40,573 nt of DNA from an uncultured Clostridia bacterium (GTDB lineage Bacteria; Bacillota; Clostridia; UMGS1810): the NCBI GenBank assembly GCA_934463165.1, contig CAKSJG010000025.1:1-40573 (forward strand), read 5' to 3'. The position numbers and the translations under genes were made by a program. Shown piece by piece: positions 33,976 through 40,573 of this stretch. Below the pieces are notes generated by a model, which had not been told where the DNA came from, ran no database searches, and saw only the letters and a list, made by a program, of their open reading frames with translations. Position 1 is the stretch's first letter; every line of letters starts with the position of its first letter.

Positions 33976-34527
33976 ATGAAAAAATTTGTATGTCCTGTAT
34001 GCGGTTATGTTCACGAGGGAGATAATCCACCTGATAAATGTCCTCAGTGCGGAGTTCCCGGATCTAAGTTTACTGTTATGGAAGAGGGCAGCCTTAATTT
34101 TGTTTGCGAGCATGTAATAGGTGTCGGCGCTAAGGACAAAGTTGAAGCTGATGTATATGACGGTCTTAAAGCTAATTTTGAGGGTGAGTGCACAGAAGTC
34201 GGCATGTATATTGCAATGAGCCGTCAGGCTATAAGAGAGGGTTACCCCGAAATCGGTGAATTTTATATGAGAGCTGCTCTTGAAGAGGCAGAGCATGCTG
34301 CTAAATTTGCTGAGCTTCTCGGTGAGGTTGTTACTCCTTCCACCAAGAAAAATCTTGAACTCAGATCAGAAGCCGAATGCGGCGCTACCGCAGGTAAGCT
34401 CGAGCTTGCAAAGAGAGCTAAAGAACTCGGATATGATGCTATCCATGATACTGTTCACGAAATGGCAAAGGACGAGGCAAGGCATGGTAAAGGGTTTGAG
34501 GGACTTTTAAAGAGGTATTTCGGTTAA
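33976..34527 (+). CDS. Reverse rubrerythrin (rubredoxin domain first)
   Basis: This protein of 183 residues has an N-terminal rubredoxin domain (CPVCGYVHEG and CPQCGVPG: Cys6, 9, 22, 25), then a four-helix di-iron domain with glutamate/histidine motifs (ECTEVGMYIAMSRQA, EEAEHAAKFAELLG, KDEARHGKGFEGLL). The order is the reverse of classical rubrerythrin and typical of anaerobic Clostridia, where it acts as an NAD(P)H-linked peroxide and oxygen reductase with partner proteins. It is in one operon with perR and ends at a strong terminator. A is favoured less and T more at third codon positions than in neighbours, as in highly expressed genes. Confidence 0.94.
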   Translation: MKKFVCPVCGYVHEGDNPPDKCPQCGVPGSKFTVMEEGSLNFVCEHVIGVGAKDKVEADVYDGLKANFEGECTEVGMYIAMSRQAIREGYPEIGEFYMRAALEEAEHAAKFAELLGEVVTPSTKKNLELRSEAECGATAGKLELAKRAKELGYDAIHDTVHEMAKDEARHGKGFEGLLKRYFG

Positions 34528-34602
34528 TCGCAGATACAAACAGATACGATTAAATACACCTTGAAAGCCGCTTGAATACTGCGTTTCTAAGGTCAGAACA
34601 CG

Positions 34603-34636
34603 AAACACGATTAGCTGATTTTAACTAATCGTGTTT
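34603..34636 (+). terminator. Rho-independent terminator of the perR-rubrerythrin operon
   Basis: AAACACGATTAG (34603-34614) pairs perfectly with CTAATCGTGTTT (34625-34636), a 12-bp stem with a 10-base loop running into a T tract to 34639. Confidence 0.9.
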
Positions 34637-34664
34637 TTTGTATTTATGTGTATTTTTGCTCCTT

Positions 34665-34714
34665 GTGGGCAAATGGTGGGCAAATGAAGAATTTTGAGAA
34701 AAATGCTTGCCCAC
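34665..34714. repeat. Tandem 11-mer and inverted copy, possible integration-site remnant
   Basis: GTGGGCAAATG occurs twice head to tail (34665-34675, 34676-34686), and an inverted TTGCCCAC lies at 34707-34714. Sequences of this type occur at the 3' ends of tyrosine integrase genes and their attachment sites in Firmicutes (recalled, not checked). An integrase remnant follows about 150 bases later. I see no gene in the stretch 34528-34861. Confidence 0.4.
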
Positions 34715-34861
34715 TGTCCACAAAAGCACTCTAAGCCTTTGTATTTATGCGGATTAGAGCGGTTTATAAAGTATAAAAAAACACTTGTTTACTTGGTAAG
34801 ATTTTTGAAACTTAAAAGTTATAATAAAATTAGATAATATGAATTTAAGGAGAAAAATTTT

Positions 34862-35116
34862 ATGCAAGGAAACATTAGAAGGAGATGGACAACCTGGTTA
34901 TACAGAATTGATTTCGGAAAAATTGAAGGAAAAAGAAGGCAAATAGAGAATGGCGGATATAAAAAAGAGGCTGACAAGGCACTTGCAGATGTTTTATCGG
35001 AGGCAGGCGAAGGGAAAATCTTGTCTTTGACAGACTTATGGCTGCGTGTCAAAGGCTTAAAACGGTTGCAGAGCTCAGTCGGGAACTGCCCAATAAGGAA
35101 TGGGCTAAATTTATAG
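34862..35116 (+). pseudogene. Truncated tyrosine integrase, N-terminal arm-binding domain only
   Basis: An 84-codon frame preceded by AAGGAGAAAA. Its first 53 residues (MQGNIRRRWTTWLYRIDFG, then GKRRQIENGGYKKEADKALADVLSEAGEGK) match the arm-type DNA-binding domain that opens phage and ICE integrases. Core-binding and catalytic domains (R-HxxR-Y) are absent. From about residue 54 the frame reads unrelated sequence, apparently a junction with the remnant of another gene (35038-35163). I read it as debris from a deleted integrative element. Confidence 0.7.
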
Positions 35117-35163
35117 ACCGCATTAATGATCTGTGCGATAAATACGCACGAAAATCTAAATAA
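35038..35163 (+). pseudogene. C-terminal remnant of an unidentified mobile-element gene
   Basis: A 41-codon frame (start ATG, product ending KEWAKFIDRINDLCDKYARKSK), overlapping the integrase fragment in another frame. The frame stays open upstream of the ATG (…RRRENLVFDRLMAACQRLKTVAELSRELPN), and that stretch is protein-like and acidic/basic balanced, suggesting the 3' end of a longer gene joined to the integrase 5' end. I do not recognise the family. It has no own ribosome binding site. Confidence 0.4.
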
Positions 35164-35232
35164 TAAACAAAGCTCCTCATTGTGCATAACAACGAAATTA
35201 CAGGAAAGAGTTGAAGACTTTCGAAGTTTGAC

Positions 35233-35287
35233 TTGACAAAAGAAAAATTTTACTATATAGTTTTATTAGGAATAGTTCCTAATAAAA
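35233..35287 (+). promoter_or_regulatory. Promoter and perfect 12-3-12 palindromic operator of the superoxide reductase gene
   Basis: -35 TTGACA (35233-35238), a 17-base spacer and -10 TATAGT (35256-35261). The -10 runs into a perfect inverted repeat: TTTTATTAGGAA (35261-35272), centre TAG, TTCCTAATAAAA (35276-35287), covering the expected transcript start. This is a classic repressor position. The outer TTAGG...CCTAA recalls DtxR-type boxes, but the cognate regulator is unknown. The remaining leader (35288-35391) shows only the ribosome binding site. Confidence 0.75.
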
Positions 35288-35391
35288 CGAAGGCGTATAT
35301 ACTGACGATGTGCTGCTGTATGGCTATATATGACCTGTCTGCAAGTATGAAACCGGTAATTTCGAACTATTGTAAAAGGAGGCGTATTATT

Positions 35392-35811
35392 ATGAAACAA
35401 CAGTTTTATGAGTGCGATCATTGCGGAAATATGATTGCGTTTGTCAAAGACAGCGGATTTCCCGTCATCTGCTGCGACAAGGAAATGCATGAGGTAATTC
35501 CCGGCGCAATTGACGCATCCACCGAAAAGCATATTCCGGCATACTCCGTTAAAGACGGAATTGTAACTGTGGAGGTTGGCTCAATGCTCCATCCGATGAC
35601 TGAAGAACACCACATCGAGTGGATTTCACTGCAAACAAAATATGGAAATCAGCGTAAAGAACTGTGCTCGGAAGGCGAGCCGTGTGTGACTTTTGCCGTC
35701 TGTGAGGGTGATGAGGTTGAGGCAGTGTTTGCCTACTGCAATCTGCACGGGCTGTGGGAGGCAGGTGGACAGAAAAGAAGGTACAGCTATTTTCCGGGAT
35801 GTAACCCCTAG
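35392..35811 (+). CDS. dfx: Desulfoferrodoxin (2Fe superoxide reductase)
   Basis: This protein of 139 residues has an N-terminal desulforedoxin domain with the iron-binding cysteines in YECDHCGN and VICCDKEM, then the superoxide reductase domain: KHIPAYSV, GSMLHPMTEEHHIEWI and FAYCNLHGLWEA supply the His4-Cys iron site. It reduces superoxide to peroxide in anaerobes, the peroxide then being removed by rubrerythrin-type enzymes. ATG 35392 follows AGGAGG; upstream codons belong to the promoter region. It stands under its own palindromic operator. Confidence 0.94.
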   Translation: MKQQFYECDHCGNMIAFVKDSGFPVICCDKEMHEVIPGAIDASTEKHIPAYSVKDGIVTVEVGSMLHPMTEEHHIEWISLQTKYGNQRKELCSEGEPCVTFAVCEGDEVEAVFAYCNLHGLWEAGGQKRRYSYFPGCNP

Positions 35812-35878
35812 GGATTTTTCACGTCCGAATGTCGAAAACTGAAAAAGCGAAAAATAAAATGCAGGAGGAGATGAAAGT

Positions 35879-37243
35879 ATGTCGGTAAAGAACTTTTCAG
35901 AAATTAGCCCGAAGATTTTTGCATTGTCTGAAAAATGTATGCAAAACGGAGCAATCGATAAAACACTTTATGAAAAGCATCATGTAAACAGAGGTTTAAG
36001 AGATTTAAACGGAAAAGGGGTTGTAACCGGTCTTACGGAAATCTCCACGATTAACTCGTCAAAAACAGTAGATGGAAAAAGCGTTCCGTGCCTCGGCGAG
36101 CTTTATTACAGAGGAATTGATATAAACGATATTGTTGAAGGGTTTCTGAAGGACGGGCGGTTCGGTTTTGAGGAAACTGTCTATCTTTTGCTGTTTAGCG
36201 AACTTCCGGATAGCACAGAGCTTGAAGAATTTAACAGGCTGCTTGCAAACAGCAGGATGCTGCCGCATAATTTTGTGCGTGACGTGGTAATGAGAGCACC
36301 AAATAAGGATATCATGAATTCACTTGCACGCAGTGTGCTGACGCTTTATTCGTATGATAAAAACGCAAACGATTTATCTATACCGAACGTTTTGCGTCAG
36401 TCCGTGCAGCTTATCGCAAACTTTCCCCAGCTTATGGTGTATGCATATCAGGCATATAACCACTATGTAATGAAACAGGGATTGTATATCCACCACCCGG
36501 ACAACAATCTCTCGACTGCAGAAAACATTCTGCTTCTGCTCCGCCCCGATCAAGTTTATTCAAGGGCAGAGGCTATGCTTCTCGATATGGCACTTGTTCT
36601 TCACGCAGAACATGGCGGCGGGAATAACTCGACCTTTACAACTCATGTTGTAACTTCATCGGGAACGGACACTTATTCGTCAACTGCGGCATCGCTCTGC
36701 TCTTTAAAAGGGTCGAAACACGGCGGCGCCAACATAAAGGTACATAATATGTTTGAGGACATAAAAGCACATGTGTCGGACTGGAAAGACGATGACGAAC
36801 TTTCGGAATATCTTGTGAAAATCCTTGAAAAAGAAGCGTTTGACAAATCGGGGCTTATTTATGGAATGGGACACGCAGTGTATTCGCTTTCTGATCCGCG
36901 TGCGGAAATATTCAAAAAGCATGTCGGTTATCTTGCGTGGGAAAAAGGGCGTATTGACGAATACGAGCTGTACAACAGCGTTGCAAGGCTTGCGACGGAC
37001 ATTATCGGTAAACGCAGAAAAATCTATAAGGGTGTGAGTCCAAATGTTGATTTTTACAGCGGATTTGCTTATTCAATGATGAATCTGCCCGAGGAACTTT
37101 ACACGCCGCTTTTTGCAACGGCGAGAATTGCCGGTTGGAGTGCACACCGCATTGAGGAGATTATAAACGCAAACAAAATCATTCGTCCGGCATATGCTGC
37201 CGTCGCTCCGTACAGAGAATATGTTCCGCTTGACGAACGCTGA
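35879..37243 (+). CDS. gltA: Citrate synthase
   Basis: This protein of 454 residues condenses oxaloacetate and acetyl-CoA, probably feeding glutamate synthesis in an anaerobe with an incomplete cycle. Active-site motifs are present: HAEHGGGNNSTF (first His), YGMGHAVYSLSDPR (second His) and NVDFYSG (catalytic Asp). An N-terminal extension of about 45 residues precedes the conserved VTGLTEIS, as in the long citrate synthases of Clostridia. AGGAGGAG eight bases upstream fixes the start. It lies 67 bases after dfx with no clear terminator between, and is followed by a Fur-family gene. Confidence 0.95.
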   Translation: MSVKNFSEISPKIFALSEKCMQNGAIDKTLYEKHHVNRGLRDLNGKGVVTGLTEISTINSSKTVDGKSVPCLGELYYRGIDINDIVEGFLKDGRFGFEETVYLLLFSELPDSTELEEFNRLLANSRMLPHNFVRDVVMRAPNKDIMNSLARSVLTLYSYDKNANDLSIPNVLRQSVQLIANFPQLMVYAYQAYNHYVMKQGLYIHHPDNNLSTAENILLLLRPDQVYSRAEAMLLDMALVLHAEHGGGNNSTFTTHVVTSSGTDTYSSTAASLCSLKGSKHGGANIKVHNMFEDIKAHVSDWKDDDELSEYLVKILEKEAFDKSGLIYGMGHAVYSLSDPRAEIFKKHVGYLAWEKGRIDEYELYNSVARLATDIIGKRRKIYKGVSPNVDFYSGFAYSMMNLPEELYTPLFATARIAGWSAHRIEEIINANKIIRPAYAAVAPYREYVPLDER

Positions 37244-37288
37244 GTAACAAATTACGAATATGACAAAACTTAGGAGAGCGCATAAATA

Positions 37289-37681
37289 ATGCTGAAACAC
37301 AGAGAAACAAAACAGCGTAAAATCGTTCTGGAAACTGTTAGAAACCACACAAATCATCCGACAGCCAACACGATATATGAGGAAGTCCATGCGGTTGATT
37401 GCAAGATCAGTCAGGGTACCGTATACCGAAATTTAAACTGCCTGTCGGAAGATGGTGAAATACTGCATATCAAAGTTCCGGGCGCAGACAGATACGATTT
37501 AAGAACCGATCTTCACTATCATATTATCTGTCTTAAATGCGGAAAGGTGATTGATATTCCGTTCGATTACCTTTCCGACCCGGACGAAAAGGTTGCAAAT
37601 GCGACCGGATACAAGGTGTTCCGCCACAGAGCCGTATTTGAGGGAATCTGTCCGGAGTGCAAAAAGGAAAACAATATATGA
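37289..37681 (+). CDS. Second Fur-family regulator, PerR-like
   Basis: This protein of 130 residues has a winged helix (ISQGTVYRNLNCLSEDGEI), then metal ligands His23 (HPTANTIY), Asp70, His76 and His78 (DRYDLRTDLHYH) and zinc cysteines C81/C84 and C121/C124. The Asp in RYD and the HYH pattern place it nearer PerR than Fur or Zur. It is preceded by TTAGGAGAG and directly followed by nrdG with an ATGA overlap if nrdG starts at 37678. A link to control of the dfx palindrome or the nrd genes is possible but unproven. Confidence 0.88.
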   Translation: MLKHRETKQRKIVLETVRNHTNHPTANTIYEEVHAVDCKISQGTVYRNLNCLSEDGEILHIKVPGADRYDLRTDLHYHIICLKCGKVIDIPFDYLSDPDEKVANATGYKVFRHRAVFEGICPECKKENNI

Positions 37682-38445
37682 TTCGAAAGCGGGGAAAGGG
37701 TATGCACATTGCCGGGCTTCAAAAGCTGTCTCTCCTGGATTATCCGGGAAAAGTTGCCTGTACGGTGTTTCTTTCGGGCTGTAATCTTCGCTGTCCTTAC
37801 TGTCATAATGCGGAGTTGATTTCTCCACATTATGCCGGAGAGAAAATTTCTCAGACTGAACTGATGAATTTTCTTGACTCACGCAAAGAAAAAATCGACG
37901 GAGTCTGCATAAGCGGCGGCGAGCCTACTCTTACGCCCGAGCTTCCGGAATTGATTAAAGCCATTCGCAAAAAGGGCTTTTTCGTTAAGATTGACACCAA
38001 CGGAACAAATCCGGAAATGCTGAAAAAGCTGATTGAGGAAAAACTCGTCGATTATGTGGCTATGGATATAAAGAACAGCCGCATACATTATAACGAAACC
38101 TGCGGTACGGAGATTTTGCCGCAAATTGAAAAAAGCGTTCACCATCTGATGAACGGAAATATTGACTATGAATTCCGTACTACTGTGTGCAAACCGCTGC
38201 ACACCTTAAACGATATGAAGGATATCGGACTATGGCTGAAGGGAGCAAAAAGATATTTTATACAACAGTTTGTCGATTCCGGTAACGTTCCCGATAAGAA
38301 CCTGTTGCCTTTTTCGCCGGAGGAAGTGAAGCAACTTGAAAACGCAGTCCTTTTATATATACCAAACACCTGCGTCCGTGGGTATGAAGGAGTGATGAAA
38401 CATGTACAAAGTAAGAAAAAGAGACGGAAGATTGACGGAATTTGA
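37678..38445 (+). CDS. nrdG: Anaerobic ribonucleotide reductase activating enzyme (radical SAM)
   Basis: This radical SAM protein of about 255 residues has the iron-sulfur motif CNLRCPYCHN (about residue 40), SAM-binding ISGGEPTL and later KIDTNGTNP. It generates the glycyl radical on NrdD. Two starts are credible: ATG 37678, overlapping the previous stop (ATGA) with AAGGA upstream, or ATG 37702, preceded by GGGGAAAGGG and giving MHIAGLQKLSLLDYPG as in relatives. Its end overlaps nrdD by 44 bases, so the two are coupled. Confidence 0.93.
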   Translation: MIRKRGKGMHIAGLQKLSLLDYPGKVACTVFLSGCNLRCPYCHNAELISPHYAGEKISQTELMNFLDSRKEKIDGVCISGGEPTLTPELPELIKAIRKKGFFVKIDTNGTNPEMLKKLIEEKLVDYVAMDIKNSRIHYNETCGTEILPQIEKSVHHLMNGNIDYEFRTTVCKPLHTLNDMKDIGLWLKGAKRYFIQQFVDSGNVPDKNLLPFSPEEVKQLENAVLLYIPNTCVRGYEGVMKHVQSKKKRRKIDGI

Positions 38446-40573
38446 TCTTTCGCGGATATCGGTTGCCGTTACCAAAGCGTTTGACGCAACTGAGACGCCT
38501 CAAAATCCTGATATTATCAATCTTCTTACGCTTCAGGTAACGGCTGATTTTGCCCCGAAGGTTAAAGACTGCGAAATCAGTGTGGAGGACATTCAAGACA
38601 GTGTTGAAGCTGTTTTGCAGCGTTCGGGCTATGCGCCTGTGGCAAAGGCATATATTCTGTACCGTAAAAACCGTGAAAAACTGCGTGAAATCCGTTCTAC
38701 CATGTTGGACTACAAAAAACTTGTGGACGATTATTTAAAGGTGTCGGACTGGCGCGTAAAGGAAAACTCAACCGTAACCTATTCGGTCGGCGGTCTGATT
38801 TTGTCTAACTCAGGAGCAATAACGGCAAATTACTGGCTTAGCGAGATATATGACGAGGAAATCGCAAATGCGCACAGAAATGCGGAGATACACATTCATG
38901 ACCTTTCTATGCTCACGGGCTACTGTGCCGGCTGGAGCTTAAAGCAGCTCATTTCCGAAGGCCTCGGCGGCGTTACCGGAAAGATTACAAGTGCACCGGC
39001 AAAACATCTTGCAACGCTCTGCAACCAGATGGTAAACTTTCTCGGCATTATGCAAAACGAGTGGGCGGGCGCACAGGCTTTTTCCAGCTTTGATACCTAT
39101 CTTGCGCCCTTTGTGCGGACGGATAATTTAAGCTACACCGAAGTAAAGCACTGCATAGAAAGCTTTATTTTCGGGGTAAATACGCCGAGCCGCTGGGGTA
39201 CTCAGGCTCCGTTTACCAATATAACGCTTGACTGGACCGTTCCGCCCGATCTTGCAGTGCAGCCTTGTATAGTCGGCGGGAAACAGATGGATTTTACATA
39301 CGGTGACTGCAAAAAAGAGATGGATATGATAAACAAGGCATTTATTGAGGTTATGATTGAGGGTGACGCCGAGGGCAGGGGATTCCAGTATCCCATACCG
39401 ACCTATTCGATTACACGGGATTTCGACTGGAGCGAAACGAAAAACAACCGACTGCTCTTTGAGATGACTGCAAAATACGGTACTCCCTATTTTTCCAACT
39501 ACATCAATTCGGATATGGAGCCCTCCGATGTGCGCAGTATGTGCTGCCGTCTGCGGCTTGATTTAAGAGAACTGCGCAAAAAAAGCGGCGGATTTTTCGG
39601 AAGCGGCGAATCAACCGGCTCTATTGGCGTGGTAACAATCAATATGCCGCAGATTGCTTATCTTTCCTCTGATGAGAACGAATTTTTTAAGCGTCTTGAC
39701 AAACTGATGGAGATTGCGGCACGCAGTCTGAAAATAAAGCGCACGACGGTTGAAAAACTGATGGATGCGGGGCTCTATCCGTATACGAAACGCTATCTCG
39801 GAAGCTTTGACAACCACTTCTCCACAATCGGTCTTGTGGGAATGAACGAAGCAGGCTTAAACGCAAAGTGGCTGAATATGGGTTTGACCTATACAGAAAC
39901 ACAGGATTTTGCCGTCCGTGTTCTTAATCATATGCGCAAAAAATTGTCCGATTATCAGGAGCAATACGGCGATTTATATAACCTCGAGGCAACACCTGCC
40001 GAATCCACGGCATACCGCCTTGCAAAGCACAACAAAGCGCATTATCCCGATATCATCACTGCAAATGAGAACGGCACTCCTTATTATACAAATTCAAGCC
40101 ATCTGCCCGTTGGCTATACCGAAGATGTTTTTTCGGCTCTGGATATTCAAGACAAACTTCAGCCGCTTTATACAAGCGGAACGGTATTCCATACTTTCCT
40201 CGGCGAAAAGCTGCCGGATTGGAAATCGGCTGCGGCGCTGGTGCGAAAGATTGCGGAAAACTATGAGCTGCCGTACTATACCCTATCGCCGACCTATTCG
40301 GTCTGTGCCAACCATGGCTATCTTGCAGGCGAGCAAAGCGTTTGCCCGAAATGCGGCAACAAAACCGAGGTTTACAGCCGTATTACCGGTTATTACCGCC
40401 CGGTGCAGAACTGGAACGACGGCAAGAGTCAAGAGTTTTTGGACAGAAAGACGTACAGTGTAAATATGAAAAATGTTTCCGAAAAGCATAACGAAGAAGC
40501 AGAACCTTTCTCCCAAGCACTGCATTTCGAGCTATACACAACCTCCACCTGCCCGAATTGCAGACTGATAAAG
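38402..40573 (+). CDS. nrdD: Anaerobic (class III) ribonucleoside-triphosphate reductase with a glutaredoxin-like extension, 3' end cut by the window
   Basis: The frame is open for 724 codons from ATG 38402 to the right edge. An N-terminal ATP-cone (residues 1-95, YKVRKRDGRLTEFDL) is followed by the reductase barrel with Cys175 (TGYCAGWSL) and Cys381/382 (SMCCRLRLD), the C-terminal zinc site (Cys635, then CPKCG at 648/651) and the glycyl radical loop RITGYYRPV (Gly663). NrdD normally ends shortly after the DRKTY that follows. Here it continues through a linker into HFELYTTSTCPNCRLIK, the first strand and CxxC (717/720) of a glutaredoxin/NrdH-like domain, probably its built-in electron donor. 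The end of that domain is outside the window. Confidence 0.95.
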   Translation, partial: MYKVRKRDGRLTEFDLSRISVAVTKAFDATETPQNPDIINLLTLQVTADFAPKVKDCEISVEDIQDSVEAVLQRSGYAPVAKAYILYRKNREKLREIRSTMLDYKKLVDDYLKVSDWRVKENSTVTYSVGGLILSNSGAITANYWLSEIYDEEIANAHRNAEIHIHDLSMLTGYCAGWSLKQLISEGLGGVTGKITSAPAKHLATLCNQMVNFLGIMQNEWAGAQAFSSFDTYLAPFVRTDNLSYTEVKHCIESFIFGVNTPSRWGTQAPFTNITLDWTVPPDLAVQPCIVGGKQMDFTYGDCKKEMDMINKAFIEVMIEGDAEGRGFQYPIPTYSITRDFDWSETKNNRLLFEMTAKYGTPYFSNYINSDMEPSDVRSMCCRLRLDLRELRKKSGGFFGSGESTGSIGVVTINMPQIAYLSSDENEFFKRLDKLMEIAARSLKIKRTTVEKLMDAGLYPYTKRYLGSFDNHFSTIGLVGMNEAGLNAKWLNMGLTYTETQDFAVRVLNHMRKKLSDYQEQYGDLYNLEATPAESTAYRLAKHNKAHYPDIITANENGTPYYTNSSHLPVGYTEDVFSALDIQDKLQPLYTSGTVFHTFLGEKLPDWKSAAALVRKIAENYELPYYTLSPTYSVCANHGYLAGEQSVCPKCGNKTEVYSRITGYYRPVQNWNDGKSQEFLDRKTYSVNMKNVSEKHNEEAEPFSQALHFELYTTSTCPNCRLIK

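Noticed and set aside
34665..34714. Tandem 11-mers as a CRISPR remnant
   Set aside because: Units are directly adjacent with no spacer and there are no cas genes; an integration-site remnant fits better.
34862..35116. Complete small DNA-binding gene
   Set aside because: Homology to integrase arm domains stops abruptly near residue 53 and the remainder is out-of-frame sequence of another gene.

Overview
The window looks like a chromosomal segment of a low-GC, obligately anaerobic, Gram-positive-type bacterium of the class Clostridia. The evidence is AT-rich DNA with strong GGAGG ribosome binding sites and TTGACA-17-TATAAT promoters, three S-layer homology repeats on a giant exported protein, a class III (oxygen-sensitive) ribonucleotide reductase, and a reverse rubrerythrin plus superoxide reductase. 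The genus cannot be told from the sequence.

Layout. 1-136: promoter, UP-like A/T tract and boxA leader of a stable-RNA (probably rRNA) operon that runs off the left edge. 174-4987 (minus): recD2, a comF-type gene and an ABC-F ATPase, one operon with its own promoter. 5090-8415 (plus): YfcE-like phosphoesterase, biotin protein ligase without the repressor domain, a small membrane protein and a decarboxylase homologue that has lost its PLP lysine. 8493-9549: an XRE regulator divergent from a SLOG/DUF1273 protein. 9504-13787 (minus): PfkB sugar kinase, SGNH esterase, polyol dehydrogenase and a GDPD-PHP fusion, opposed by a DeoR regulator (13929-14654); the two promoters share one -10 region.

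14949-33334 (minus) is the most interesting part. A STAS protein, a DUF2156 acyl/aminoacyl transferase, a MATE transporter fused to a degenerate HATPase domain, a membrane-bound PP2C/SpoIIE phosphatase and an RsbW-like kinase form a partner-switching set. They run without gaps into an NHLM-type peptide export set: a shortened HlyD-like protein, a C39 peptidase/ABC transporter and a second ABC transporter. After a 198-base leader come a 2701-residue S-layer-anchored protein and, 20 bases beyond its stop, a 51-codon gene whose product has a textbook double-glycine leader and a 21-residue cationic core. The transporter, its protease and a matching substrate are therefore all present. I read the whole as a signal-gated system that exports a small cationic peptide alongside a giant cell-surface protein; that reading is inference.

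33455-37681 (plus) is an oxidative-stress block: a PerR-like regulator with two operator-like boxes, reverse rubrerythrin, the scar of a lost integrative element, superoxide reductase under a perfect 12-3-12 palindrome, citrate synthase and a second PerR-like regulator. 37678-40573 holds nrdG and the start of nrdD, which carries a glutaredoxin-like extension cut by the right edge.
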